A DNA stretch of 64,000 nt from Mesorhizobium sp. ZC-5 (GCF_025753855.1 NZ_JAOWPT010000001.1:1-64000), one strand, 5' to 3'. Shown: positions 7,535 through 16,507, numbered from the stretch's first letter. The notes: a model not told the origin generated them from the letters alone. Made by a program: numbers and translations.

Positions 7535-8641
7535 TTACTGCACGTTGGCGCCGACGACCTTGTCCCAGTTCGTCGTGATCGCCGTCTTCATCTTGTCCTG
7601 ATCCTCGAGGGTCGGGAACACGGCGGCTTCGTAAGCAGCAGCCGGCGGCATCTTGTCCAGCATCTCCTTCGGAATCACGCCCTTCTTGGCGAGATCGTTG
7701 AAGCGGATCGGATGGCAATAGCCGGCGAGCCAGCCAAGCTGGCCTTCATCCGAATAGAGGTGCTCCATCCACAGCTTGGCGGCATTCGGGTGCGGCGCGA
7801 AGGCGCTGATCGCCTGCACGTATACACCGGCGACAACGCCGGTCTTCGGCACGATGACGTCGACCGGCGGGTTGCCGTTCAGCGTGTCGCGGCCGCCGAG
7901 CGCGTTGTAGTCCCAGGTGATCAGGATCGGTGTCTGGCCCTGCGCCAGGGTCGCCGACTTGCCGATGACAGGAACGAAATTGCCCTTGGCGTTGAGCTCC
8001 TTGAAGAACTCGAGCCCGCTCGTGCCGGCGGCTTCGCCGGCAGCGCCGCCCTTCGACAGGCCGGCGGCATAGACGCCGAGGATAGCCTGGTTCGAGGCGC
8101 GCGGATCACCGGCCAGCGCGACCGAGTTCTTGTACTCGTCCTTGAGCAGGTCGGCCCAGTCGGCCGGCGGATTCGGCACCAGGTCCTTGTTCACCTGGAA
8201 GGAAAGCACGCCATAGTAATCGCCGTACCAGTAGCCCTCGGCATCCTTGGCGGTGTCGGGGATCGAGTCCCAGGTGGACACCTTGTAGGGCATCAGCAGG
8301 CCTTCAGCCTTGGCGGAAGGACCGAAGGACAGGCCGACGTCGATGACGTCAGGCGCCTGCGGGCCCTTGTTGTCCTTGTTGGCCTTGATCGCCTCGATCT
8401 CGTCGCCCGAACCGGCATCGGGATTGAGCTCGTTGACGGTGATCTCCGGGTATTTCTTCTTGAACGCGTCGATGACGGCGCCGTAGCCGCACCAGTCGTG
8501 CGGCAGCGCGATCGTCGTGAGCTGGCCTTCCGCCTTGGCCGCAGCAACCAGCTCGTCCATCGATTGTGCCGACGAAATAGCCGAAGTCACCATAAGTGCA
8601 GTTGCCGTAAGGGAAAGTATTTTTCCCGTGAATTTGAACAT
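7535..8641 (-). CDS. ABC importer periplasmic solute-binding protein
   Basis: A 368-residue secreted protein with a Sec signal peptide (about residues 1-25, ending near SAQS) and a type II periplasmic-binding fold related to the PotD/AfuA/PhnS group. The ligand region is not diagnostic. The distinctive CGYG near residue 50 and the WDYNALGG and GYCHPIR segments were not matched to a known ligand class. I chose the ATG at 8641 (MFKFTGK) because GGAGAG lies seven bases upstream; the longer ORF adds nine residues without such a site. First gene of the operon 8641-4674, downstream of the gamma-glutamylation cluster and in the same direction. Polyamine, amino alcohol or iron import are all possible. 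Confidence 0.85.
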   Translation of the reverse strand: MFKFTGKILSLTATALMVTSAISSAQSMDELVAAAKAEGQLTTIALPHDWCGYGAVIDAFKKKYPEITVNELNPDAGSGDEIEAIKANKDNKGPQAPDVIDVGLSFGPSAKAEGLLMPYKVSTWDSIPDTAKDAEGYWYGDYYGVLSFQVNKDLVPNPPADWADLLKDEYKNSVALAGDPRASNQAILGVYAAGLSKGGAAGEAAGTSGLEFFKELNAKGNFVPVIGKSATLAQGQTPILITWDYNALGGRDTLNGNPPVDVIVPKTGVVAGVYVQAISAFAPHPNAAKLWMEHLYSDEGQLGWLAGYCHPIRFNDLAKKGVIPKEMLDKMPPAAAYEAAVFPTLEDQDKMKTAITTNWDKVVGANVQ

Positions 8642-8916
8642 GTGTTCTCTCCGTTGAACTGACGCCATTCGACGCCTGCGAAGCCCGTTACCGCTGTCGA
8701 ATGACAGTCGGATGAAAATCGTGTGACACGGACCCGCCCGCGGCGAAAAAGTTAACTACTTTTCTTTGTGAGTGACAATCTCGGCACCGCTGCGAAACAA
8801 ACGCGGTGCTTTCGACTTGCACATGCCCTTTTTCCTCCTACCCCGTTCACGTTATTCTGACAGTTAAGCACGTCCTCATGTAGCCGGCAAAAGAGTTTTT
8901 GGCGTCCGTGGGCCGA
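8642..8916. other. Intergenic region upstream of the ABC operon
   Basis: 275 bases without a gene. It holds the ribosome site of the binding-protein gene, an inverted repeat GCACCGC (8784-8790) / GCGGTGC (8803-8809) with a 12-base loop, and the 3' end of the dehydrogenase operon. The hairpin could end the upstream operon. A clear -35/-10 pair is not visible. No small ORF with credible coding features was found. Confidence 0.4.
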
Positions 8917-10089
8917 TCAGACCGTTCCGGCGATCGAATTCTCGAGCAGCGTCAGCGCCGCCTTTTTCGTCAGCTTGACCGGGTTGCCACCGGCGGTCGG
9001 ATCGACGATTGCCATGTCGGCAATCAGGGTCTTGCGTTTCTTGTCCATGTCGAGGCCCTTGATCAGCCCCGGCAGCGTATGCGGCACCTTGAGTTCCTTG
9101 CGCAGCTTCAGCACCGCTTTGGCGAACCCATCGAAACCGCCCTTGATCCCGACATAGGCCGCCAGGCGGGCGATCCGATCCTCGATCGCGTCGCGGTTGA
9201 AGGCAAGCACGTAAGGCATGAACACGGCATTGGTCATGCCGTGATGGGTGTCATAGAGCGCGCCGATCGGGTGCGACAGCGAGTGAATGGCGCCGAGGCC
9301 CTTCTGGAACGCGGTGGCGCCCATCGCGGCGGCGCTCATCATGTTGGCGCGCGCGGTGATGTCCTTGCCGTTGGCGAAAGCCTTCGGCAGGTTCTCCAGC
9401 ACGAGCCGGATACCCTCGACGGCGATGCCGTCGGCCATCGGATGATAGCCGGGCGCGCAATAGGCTTCGAGGCAATGGGCGAAGGCATCCATGCCGGTGC
9501 CGGCGGTGATGAAGGGCGGCATGCCGACCGACAGTTCCGGGTCGGCAATCACGATGGCCGGCAAAAGCTTCGGATGGAAGATCACCTTTTTGGTATGCGT
9601 CGCCTCGTTGGTGAGGACGCCGGCGCGGCCGACCTCGGAGCCGGTACCCGCCGTGGTCGGGACGGCGACGATGGGCGCTATCTTGTCCGGATTGGCGCGC
9701 GTCCACCAGTCGCCGATATCCTCGAAATCCCAGACCGGGCGCGTCTGGCCGGCCTGGAAGGCGATCAGCTTGCCGAGGTCGAGCGCCGAACCGCCGCCGA
9801 AGGCGATGACGCCGTCATGCTTGCCCTTGCGAAACGCCGCGACGCCGGCCTCCAGATTGGATTCGACCGGGTTGGGGCGAACCTCGGAGAAGACGCCGTA
9901 CCGGATTTTCGCGTCATCGAGGATCTTCAGCGTCGAGGCGACGACCGGCAATTTGGCCAGACCCGGGTCGGTAACGAACAGCGGCCTTTTGATACCGGTC
10001 GCTGCCAGCGCATCCGGCAGTTCCTTGATGCGGCCGGCGCCGAAGCGGACGGTGGTGGGGTAATTCCATTTGGAGACGAGTTTGGACAT
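8917..10089 (-). CDS. Iron-containing (group III) alcohol dehydrogenase
   Basis: A 390-residue NAD(P)-dependent dehydrogenase of the iron-dependent ADH family. It has the nucleotide-binding GGGSALDLGK in the N-terminal half and TTAGTGSEVGRAGV. The metal ligands lie in IVIADPEL (Asp), GMDAFAHCLEAY (His), and GAIHSLSHPIGALYDTHHG (two His). Such enzymes interconvert primary alcohols and aldehydes. The start at 10089 (MSKLVSKWNYP) has GAGAG just upstream; the 28 extra codons upstream read through a palindromic repeat. Last gene of the block 15506-8917. In this context it would oxidise the alcohol group of a gamma-glutamylated amino alcohol, which is an inference. Confidence 0.88.
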   Translation of the reverse strand: MSKLVSKWNYPTTVRFGAGRIKELPDALAATGIKRPLFVTDPGLAKLPVVASTLKILDDAKIRYGVFSEVRPNPVESNLEAGVAAFRKGKHDGVIAFGGGSALDLGKLIAFQAGQTRPVWDFEDIGDWWTRANPDKIAPIVAVPTTAGTGSEVGRAGVLTNEATHTKKVIFHPKLLPAIVIADPELSVGMPPFITAGTGMDAFAHCLEAYCAPGYHPMADGIAVEGIRLVLENLPKAFANGKDITARANMMSAAAMGATAFQKGLGAIHSLSHPIGALYDTHHGMTNAVFMPYVLAFNRDAIEDRIARLAAYVGIKGGFDGFAKAVLKLRKELKVPHTLPGLIKGLDMDKKRKTLIADMAIVDPTAGGNPVKLTKKAALTLLENSIAGTV

Positions 10090-10138
10090 GGGTTCTCTCA
10101 GAAGCAGATCCGAAAAATAGGCGAAGCCAACGAAGTCG

Positions 10139-10218
10139 CGCCCCCTCCACCGCCTTCGGCGGTCCCCCTCCACCGCGAACGGGGGAGGGGGACCATGCGA
10201 AGCATGGTGGAGGGGGCG
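10139..10218. repeat. RIME-like palindromic mosaic element
   Basis: An 80-bp intergenic element with perfect 13-base outer arms (10139-10151 and 10206-10218) enclosing smaller hairpins such as CCGCCTTCGGCGG and CCATGCGAAGCATGG. Composition and design match short intergenic repeats of Rhizobiales (RIME type). It lies between two co-directional genes of one operon and may form a stable mRNA structure there. Confidence 0.65.
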
Positions 10219-10225
10219 CTCTCGC

Positions 10226-11614
10226 TCATACCTTCTCCCGCAGATGATAGCTCTTCGGCCGGGTCAAATTGTCGTAGCCGATCTGCGACAGCGCCGCGCC
10301 CTTGCCGGTATCCTTGACGCCGGTCCAGACCAGCGCCGGGTCGAGATAGTCGCAGCGGTTCATGAACACCGTGCCGGTCTCGACGCGGTCGCCGATGGCC
10401 ACGGCATGGTCCGTGTCGGCGGTCCAGATCGAGGCGGTCAGGCCGTAGGGAGAATCATTCATCAGCGCGATCGCCTCCTCGTCATTGCGCACCTTCATGA
10501 TGCCGACGATGGGGCCAAAACTTTCCTCGCGCATGACGCTCATCTGGTGGTCGACATTGGTGAGCACCTCGGCCGGCAGATAGGGCGAGCCTTCCTTGTC
10601 ACCATCCGCCTTGGTGTTCATGTGCGCGACAGCGCCCTTGCGCAGCGCCTCGGCCTTCTGTTCGCGGATGAAATCAGCGAAGCGCGCCTGCGCCATCGGC
10701 CCCATCGTGGTTGCCTGCTCGAGCGGATTGCCGAGCGTGTAGCTTTTCGTTTCGGTGATGAAACCCTCGACGAAGTCGTCATAGATGTTCTCGTGGACAT
10801 AGACGCGCTCGATGCCGCAGCAGCATTGGCCCGAGTTAAAGAAGGCGCCTTCGACCAGATTGGCGACCGCGTGGTCAAGCTTCGCGTCGGGCAGCACATA
10901 GGCCGGGTCCTTGCCGCCGAGTTCAAGGCCGAGCGTCATGAAGGTGCCGGCCGCCGCCTTCTCGATGGCACGGCCGCCGGCGACCGAGCCGGTGAAATTG
11001 ACGTGGTCGACCTTGCCCGAGCCGAGCAGCTTCTCGGTCTGTGCGTGGTTGAGCACGATATTCTGGAAGACGTGCCTGGGCAAACCTGCGGCTTCGAACG
11101 CCCTGGCGAAGCGCTCGCCGACCAGCAGCGTCTGCGCGGCATGCTTGAGGATCACCGTCGAGCCGGCGATCAGCGCCGGCACGATTGTGTTCACGGCAGT
11201 GAGATACGGATAATTCCACGGCGCGATGACCATCACCACGCCGAGCGGATCCTTCTTCACATAGCGGCGGAAGCCGTCCTTCGGATTGGAGGCCGGCACC
11301 GGCTTCAGGGCCTGTTCGGCGATCTCGACCATGTATTGCGTGCGTTCCTTGACGCCGCCGAACTCGCCGCCGTAACGCACCGGCCGGCCCATCTGGTGGG
11401 CAAGCTCCGGCACGATCTCGTCGCTCATGCCGACCAGCGCTTCGAGCATCTTGAGCATGTATTGAGCTCGTTCCGCGACCGGCACTTTTGCCCAGTCGGC
11501 CTGCGCCGCCCTCGCCTTTTCGACTGCCGCGTTGACCGCCTGGTCTGTGGCAACAGGCCGCTCGACATAGATCGAGCCGTCGATCGGGGATTTCAGTTTG
11601 ATGGTTTCGGTCAT
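10226..11614 (-). CDS. NAD(P)-dependent aldehyde dehydrogenase
   Basis: A 462-residue ALDH-superfamily enzyme of normal length. The catalytic Glu is in LELGGKDPAYV near residue 235 and the catalytic Cys in NSGQCCCGIERV near 270; VIAPWNYPYLT supplies cofactor contacts, and EESFGPIVGI lies near residue 370. It oxidises an aldehyde to an acid. Between an alcohol dehydrogenase and a glutamine-synthetase-like ligase, it would take the aldehyde formed from a gamma-glutamylated amine or amino alcohol, analogous to PuuC. Similar enzymes also act on succinate semialdehyde, so the exact substrate is open. Confidence 0.9.
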   Translation of the reverse strand: MTETIKLKSPIDGSIYVERPVATDQAVNAAVEKARAAQADWAKVPVAERAQYMLKMLEALVGMSDEIVPELAHQMGRPVRYGGEFGGVKERTQYMVEIAEQALKPVPASNPKDGFRRYVKKDPLGVVMVIAPWNYPYLTAVNTIVPALIAGSTVILKHAAQTLLVGERFARAFEAAGLPRHVFQNIVLNHAQTEKLLGSGKVDHVNFTGSVAGGRAIEKAAAGTFMTLGLELGGKDPAYVLPDAKLDHAVANLVEGAFFNSGQCCCGIERVYVHENIYDDFVEGFITETKSYTLGNPLEQATTMGPMAQARFADFIREQKAEALRKGAVAHMNTKADGDKEGSPYLPAEVLTNVDHQMSVMREESFGPIVGIMKVRNDEEAIALMNDSPYGLTASIWTADTDHAVAIGDRVETGTVFMNRCDYLDPALVWTGVKDTGKGAALSQIGYDNLTRPKSYHLREKV

Positions 11615-11641
11615 TTCAACCTCGTACTCGCATGCTTGCCG

Positions 11642-13012
11642 TCAATACCGCTCGAAGCCGCGGTGCAGTTCCCAATCCGTGATGCGGCGGTCGTACTCGA
11701 ACTGCTCCCAGCGGGCGGTGTGGACATAGTGTTCGACCACCTCCTCGCCGAGCGCTTCCTTCAGCATCCTGGACTTCGCCAGCGTCTCGGTCGCCTCGCG
11801 CAGTGTCTTCGGGATCTCCGGCAGCCGGCTTGCCTGGTAGGCGTCGCCGACGAACGGCTTCTGCAATTCGAGCTTCTCGTCGATGCCGGCGAGGCCCGCG
11901 GCGATCAGCGCCGCGAAAGCGAGATAGGGGTTGAGGTCGGCGCCGCCGATGCGGCATTCCATGCGGATGCCTTTGGTACCCTCGCCGCAGAGCCGGAAGC
12001 CGGCGGTGCGGTTGTCCTCGCTCCACATGATCTTGGTCGGCGCGAAGGTGCCTGACTGGAAGCGCTTGTAGGAATTGATATAGGGCGCCAGGAACCAGGT
12101 GAATTCCTTGGCGTATTTGAGCTGTCCGGCCGACCATTGCTGGCCGAGCGGCGACAGCGTCCACTCAGCCTTTTTATCGTAGAACAACGGCGTCTTGCCA
12201 TCGGCGCTCCACAGCGAATTGTGGATGTGGCTGGAGTTTCCGGCGAGCCCATAATTGTATTTCGCCATGAAAGAGATCGCCTTGCCCTCCGAGGCGGCGA
12301 TTTCCTTGGCGCCGTTCTTGAGGATGACGTGGCGGTCGGCCATCTCCAGCACTTCGGCGTAGCGGACGTTGATCTCCTCCTGGCCGGGGCCCCACTCGCC
12401 CTTGGAGTTCTCGATCGGAATGCCGGCCGCCTGCATCTCGTTCCTGAGCCGCCGCATCACGCCTTCTTCCTTGGTGGTGATGCCGATCAGGTAGTCGCCG
12501 ATATAGGGCGAGGCGGTGTCGAGGCCCTGCCAGTGTTTTCCGCGCGCGGAATCGTAGGTTTCGGAGAACAGGTAGAATTCGAGTTCGGAGGCGAAATAGG
12601 CGAGATAGCCGCGCTCCTGCAGCCGCTTGACCTGCTTGCGCAAGATGGCGCGCGGCGAATGCGGCAGGTCGCCATGGGTGTGGTGGTCGAGGATGTCGCA
12701 CAGCACGAGCGCGGTCTTTTCGAGCCACGGGATTTTGCGCAGCGTCGACAGGTCGGGCTTCATGACGAAGTCGCCGTAGCCCTTCGACCAGCTGGCCGCC
12801 TTGTAGCCGGGAACAGGTTCCATATCGATGTCGTTGGCGAGCAGGTAGTTGCAGCCATGCGTTTCGTCATGCGCGGAATCGACGAAATATTGCGCCAGGA
12901 AACGCTTGCCGACGAGCCGGCCCTGCATGTCGACGGCACAGGCGAGCACAGTGTCGATGCTGCCGTCCGCTACCGCTTTCTTCAACTGATCGAACGAAAA
13001 GGTTCCTGCCAT
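11642..13012 (-). CDS. Glutamine synthetase-like gamma-glutamylamide synthetase (PuuA/GlnA4/IpuC type)
   Basis: A 456-residue ATP-dependent ligase of the glutamine synthetase superfamily. The beta-grasp domain covers about residues 20-110, with SELEFYLF and EWGPGQEEINVRYAEVLEMAD in the metal and substrate site. It also has GNSSHIHNSLW, KIMWSEDNRTAGFRL and MECRIGGADLNPYLA. A true GlnA carries a Tyr adenylylation site and the GSGMH motif; here SSHIH replaces it. Together with its position among dehydrogenases and a permease, this points to gamma-glutamylation of an amine rather than ammonia assimilation. Spacing to the ALDH gene is 27 bp. Confidence 0.85.
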   Translation of the reverse strand: MAGTFSFDQLKKAVADGSIDTVLACAVDMQGRLVGKRFLAQYFVDSAHDETHGCNYLLANDIDMEPVPGYKAASWSKGYGDFVMKPDLSTLRKIPWLEKTALVLCDILDHHTHGDLPHSPRAILRKQVKRLQERGYLAYFASELEFYLFSETYDSARGKHWQGLDTASPYIGDYLIGITTKEEGVMRRLRNEMQAAGIPIENSKGEWGPGQEEINVRYAEVLEMADRHVILKNGAKEIAASEGKAISFMAKYNYGLAGNSSHIHNSLWSADGKTPLFYDKKAEWTLSPLGQQWSAGQLKYAKEFTWFLAPYINSYKRFQSGTFAPTKIMWSEDNRTAGFRLCGEGTKGIRMECRIGGADLNPYLAFAALIAAGLAGIDEKLELQKPFVGDAYQASRLPEIPKTLREATETLAKSRMLKEALGEEVVEHYVHTARWEQFEYDRRITDWELHRGFERY

Positions 13013-13103
13013 TCTTTATTACTCCGTGTGATGGGCCAAAACGGGACGACTCTTAAACAAACGTGGCCGGCCTGACGCCGGCCACGGCAGGATGAAGGGT
13101 GGC

Positions 13104-14663
13104 TCAGTGCCCCGTTTCGCCGACAGCCTTTTCCGCTGCCGCGATTTCAGCGGCGCGTCGCGCCACCTCGTCGCCAATCGGCGGCCCGCGGAAGCGCCCG
13201 CGCTCGAAACCGAACCAGACGATGGCGGTGACGATCAAGAAGCCCACCGTGATGTAGAGCGCCCAGTCGTTCGGCGGCTGGATGCCGAGGACGAAGATCA
13301 GGACCATCGCGATGATCGACAGAACGGCAAACAGCTTGAAGGTGCCCTCGCCCATGTCGAACGGCCCCATCTTGTCCCACTTCGCGGTTCCCCATGCCAG
13401 CAACCCGAGCGCGATCGGAATGGTGAAGGAGAAGAACAGGAAGATGACCGTGCAGGCGACCACGATGGTGTAGACCGGCGTCTCGCCGATCGAGACCAAC
13501 GAGGAGCCCCAGACGAAGAGCACGGCCAGGATGGAGCCGGTCCAGATCGCCGCCACCGGCGTGCGGTAGGTCGGGCTGACCTTGGCCAGCGCCTTCGAGC
13601 CCGGCAGGCCCTTGTCGCGCGAGAAGGCGAAGATCATGCGCGAAACCGAGGTCACGGTCGCCAGGCCGCACAGCCACTGGGCGACGAAGATGGCGAGGTA
13701 GAGGATGTCCTTGATGACCGGGTGAACCTGCTGTTCCATGCCCCAGAAGAACACGTTCCAACCCTGCGCGGCGGCCTCGTCCATGCTGGGCAGCATGAGG
13801 ACGAACGAGCAGAGCATGATGTAGCCGAACAGCGCCGACCACAGCACCGAGCCGATCATGGCGCGGGGCACCGAATGCGCGGCCTTCAGTGTCTCTTCCG
13901 ACGTGTGCGCCGAGGCATCGTAGCCGGTGATCGTGTAGATCGGCAGCAGCAGTCCGAGCAGGAATACCCAGGTCGCCGAATTGGTCGGCCAGACATTGGC
14001 GCCGGCCTCACCCGAATAGTTAGCGAAGGTGAAAAGGCGGCCGATTTCGTAGCTGTCGGCGGCCGCCAGACAGACGATCGCCAGGATGATCGAAGTGGCG
14101 AAGATCAGGTAGCCGGAGAAGTCGGTGAGCTTGGCGGTGAGGCCGATGCCCATGTGGTTCACCAACGCCTGCAGCCCGGTGATGATTGCCAGGAAGATGA
14201 TGCGGACTGTCGTCGAATCCTCGAGGCCGAGATAGGGCGTGCCGAAGGCGCCCATGAAGAAATAATAGGTGCCGACATTGATGGCGCCGAGCACGGTGAC
14301 CAGGCCGAGCAGATTGAACCAGGCCGTCAGCCAGCCGGTGAACGTGTTGCCGAGGATCGAGCCCCAGTGATAGAGGCCGCCGGCGGTCGGATAGGCGGAA
14401 CTGATCTGCGCCATGGCGACGGCGAAGACCAGCGACACGAAGCAGCCGAGCGGCCAGCCGATGCCGATCGCCGCACCTCCGGCGCCGGACGTCGCCTGCG
14501 CCAGCGAATTGATGCCGCCGGAAAGGATGCAGATGATGGAGAAGGAAACCGCGAAATTGGAGAACTGGCTCATTCTCCTTTCGAGTTCTTGGGCGTAGCC
14601 CATGCCATGAAGGACCTTCATGTCCTCGCTTTTGTCGGTTTCGCTATATCCTGGCGCAGCCAT
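13104..14663 (-). CDS. APC-superfamily amino acid / amine permease
   Basis: A 519-residue inner-membrane permease with about 12 membrane segments. The first is FSIICILSGGINSLAQATSGAGG, the glycine-rich substrate motif of APC carriers, followed by AQISSAYPTAGGLYHW. It resembles the GABA/choline/BAT1-like branch. The N-terminal 25 residues are hydrophilic. A GGGGA ribosome site precedes the ATG at 14663. It lies directly upstream of the ligase gene in one operon, so it is the likely entry route for the amine substrate (compare PuuP and ethanolamine permeases). Confidence 0.87.
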   Translation of the reverse strand: MAAPGYSETDKSEDMKVLHGMGYAQELERRMSQFSNFAVSFSIICILSGGINSLAQATSGAGGAAIGIGWPLGCFVSLVFAVAMAQISSAYPTAGGLYHWGSILGNTFTGWLTAWFNLLGLVTVLGAINVGTYYFFMGAFGTPYLGLEDSTTVRIIFLAIITGLQALVNHMGIGLTAKLTDFSGYLIFATSIILAIVCLAAADSYEIGRLFTFANYSGEAGANVWPTNSATWVFLLGLLLPIYTITGYDASAHTSEETLKAAHSVPRAMIGSVLWSALFGYIMLCSFVLMLPSMDEAAAQGWNVFFWGMEQQVHPVIKDILYLAIFVAQWLCGLATVTSVSRMIFAFSRDKGLPGSKALAKVSPTYRTPVAAIWTGSILAVLFVWGSSLVSIGETPVYTIVVACTVIFLFFSFTIPIALGLLAWGTAKWDKMGPFDMGEGTFKLFAVLSIIAMVLIFVLGIQPPNDWALYITVGFLIVTAIVWFGFERGRFRGPPIGDEVARRAAEIAAAEKAVGETGH

Positions 14664-14681
14664 ATGAATGTTCCCCTTTAT

Positions 14682-15506
14682 TTAAGAAGTAGCCTGTTCC
14701 ACCGAGTTGCTGGTTGATTGCCGGCCGGACGTCTTGGTCCTTGGTTCCGGCTCGAGATCGGAAAAAATGCCAGTGAGCAGATCCGCCCATTTCCGCTGCC
14801 CGGCAGTCGCCGAAATTTCATCGTTGCGGATTTCGATCATCGCGCAGGCAAGGCCCCGCGAACGCGCATGCCGCTCCAGCGTGAAATACACGCGGTCAGC
14901 CGGCGAATAAGGTTCGTTGACGCCGACGACGATGCCTTTCAGCGAGCGCAGCGCCGAAATCAGCGGTGCCGCCAGCCGCTGGTCGTCATCATGGATGATG
15001 CCGATGTGCCAGGGCCGCGCCACCCGCCTGTAGACGGGGGTAAAGGAGTGTACGGAAACCAGCCGCGTCTCCAGGCCTGCCGCCAGCCGCTCGGAAATCA
15101 CGCTCTCGATCTCGGCATGGAAGGGCTCGTAGGAGAGCGCGATGCGCCTCGCCCGCTCTGCTGGCGACAAGCGGGCATTGCCGGGCACGGCGGTGGTTTC
15201 ACTGACTGCCGGAATGAGGTCGGGAGCATCGAGCGGCCGGTTGCAGTCGATGACCAGCCGTGAAATCCGCGATTCGATCAGCACCGCGTCGAGGGCCGCG
15301 GCCATGCGCTGGGCGACAGGCGCCGCGCCCGGATCCCAGGCGATGTGGCGAGCCAGTTCGCTTTTCTCGAGATCGAGCGATCCGAATTCTTCCGGGATGA
15401 AGTTGGAGGCGTGGTCGCAGACGAACACTACCGGACTGCGACCCTTGCGGTTCGTCGTCCGGACCGCACTCGACGGATTGTGCGGTACGCGCCGCGTTCT
15501 CTCCAT
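14682..15506 (-). CDS. N-formylglutamate amidohydrolase-like protein
   Basis: A 274-residue protein of the N-formylglutamate amidohydrolase family. FVCDHASNFIPEEFG near residue 28 supplies the first metal ligand region. LVIDCNRPLDAPDLIP, LVSVHSFTPVYR (HS motif) and the late CAMIEIRND segment follow. It leads the minus-strand operon with the APC permease, ligase, ALDH and alcohol dehydrogenase. As the only hydrolase of the cluster it may release glutamate from a gamma-glutamyl product, which is inference; a true N-formylglutamate role is the alternative. The last 20 residues are low-complexity and hydrophilic. Confidence 0.8.
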   Translation of the reverse strand: MERTRRVPHNPSSAVRTTNRKGRSPVVFVCDHASNFIPEEFGSLDLEKSELARHIAWDPGAAPVAQRMAAALDAVLIESRISRLVIDCNRPLDAPDLIPAVSETTAVPGNARLSPAERARRIALSYEPFHAEIESVISERLAAGLETRLVSVHSFTPVYRRVARPWHIGIIHDDDQRLAAPLISALRSLKGIVVGVNEPYSPADRVYFTLERHARSRGLACAMIEIRNDEISATAGQRKWADLLTGIFSDLEPEPRTKTSGRQSTSNSVEQATS

Positions 15507-15525
15507 CCGCTGTCCCCATAGCGCT

Positions 15526-15633
15526 GTAACGTATGTTACGTATTTTATATCTTTGCGCCGTTGCGGATGATTTCATACGCCTTATTATCGTTTGTCAAAC
15601 GTGTTTTCCGCGCAAAGCGGTCCGCGCGGAAAA
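15526..15633. promoter_or_regulatory. Divergent control region with three inverted repeats
   Basis: Between the divergent amidohydrolase-like gene (start 15506) and the RpiR-type gene (start 15683) lie three inverted repeats. They are GTAAC-GTAT-GTTAC (15526-15539), CGTTTG-T-CAAACG (15589-15601) and TTTTCCGCGC-N10-GCGCGGAAAA (15604-15633). The 9-mer GTTACGTAT (15535-15543) recurs at 16550-16558, downstream of the regulator gene. These are candidate operators for the SIS-domain regulator. No binding site is proven. Confidence 0.5.
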
Positions 15634-15682
15634 AACAAGGGGAAACCGGCTTGCGCCGTCAACTCCGGCACAGGGGGGATGG

Positions 15683-16507
15683 ATGGGGATCAATATCGCC
15701 GAACTGATCGCCGATCGCATCGACAGCATGCCTGCGGGCGAAAGGCGCGCCGCCCAGACGCTGGTCGCCAACTATCCGCTGATCGGCCTGAAGACCGTCG
15801 CCGATTTTTCGGCCCAGGCCGGCGTCAGTTCGCCGACCATCCTGCGTTTCGTCGCCCGCCTCGGGTTCCAGAATTATCCGGAATTCCAGACCGCCCTGCA
15901 GGATGAACTGGCAGCGCAACTGCAATCGCCGCTGTCGCGCACCACCGGCTCCCCGGCGTCGTCGCGCGGCACCTCGCCGGCGCTTGAAGCGACGCTGGAG
16001 AACATCCGCGAAACGTTCCGGCATATCTCCGAAAAGCAGCTGGGCGACATCGTCACGCTGCTTTCCAACCAGCGCGCCAAGACCTTCCTGATCGGCGGCC
16101 GCTTCACCGATCCCGTAGCCCGTTACATGGCCGCCCACCTGACCATCATCCGGCCCAACGTCTTTCACCTGACCGGACAGGAGAGCAACTGGCGCGACCG
16201 CCTGATCGACATGGGCAAGCGCGACGTGCTCGTCATCTTCGACATCCGCCGCTATCAGGAAAGCCTGATCCGTTTTGCCGAAAAAGCCCATCTTCGCGGC
16301 GTTCACATCGTGCTTTTCACGGATCAGTGGCTGTCGCCGATCGCCCGCTTCGCCCGCCATGTGATCGCCGGACGCACGGCCGTGCCATCCGCCTGGGATT
16401 CATCCGCGGCGCTGTTCGTGGCCGCCGAAGCACTCATCGGCGAGATAACCCGGCAGCTCGAGGCAGACAGCGCCAAGCGGATACGAGAGATGGAAAACCT
16501 CAGGTAG
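15683..16507 (+). CDS. MurR/RpiR-family transcriptional regulator
   Basis: A 274-residue regulator. An N-terminal RpiR helix-turn-helix (about residues 1-77) has ADFSAQAGVSSPTILRFVARLGFQNYPEFQ as its recognition region. A C-terminal SIS domain (about 110-250) usually senses a phosphorylated sugar or similar metabolite. The ATG at 15683 (MGINIAELI) is preceded by GGGGGG and matches the usual family N terminus; the 50 codons upstream are not conserved-looking. Divergent from the amine-catabolism operon, so it is the likely local regulator. Confidence 0.85.
   Translation: MGINIAELIADRIDSMPAGERRAAQTLVANYPLIGLKTVADFSAQAGVSSPTILRFVARLGFQNYPEFQTALQDELAAQLQSPLSRTTGSPASSRGTSPALEATLENIRETFRHISEKQLGDIVTLLSNQRAKTFLIGGRFTDPVARYMAAHLTIIRPNVFHLTGQESNWRDRLIDMGKRDVLVIFDIRRYQESLIRFAEKAHLRGVHIVLFTDQWLSPIARFARHVIAGRTAVPSAWDSSAALFVAAEALIGEITRQLEADSAKRIREMENLR

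Noticed and set aside
10139-10218. Direct-repeat array resembling CRISPR
   Set aside because: The repeats are nested inverted arms, not regularly spaced direct repeats, and no cas genes occur in the window.
11642-13012. Housekeeping glutamine synthetase
   Set aside because: It lacks the GSGMH-type motif and GlnA context, and is embedded in a dehydrogenase and permease operon.
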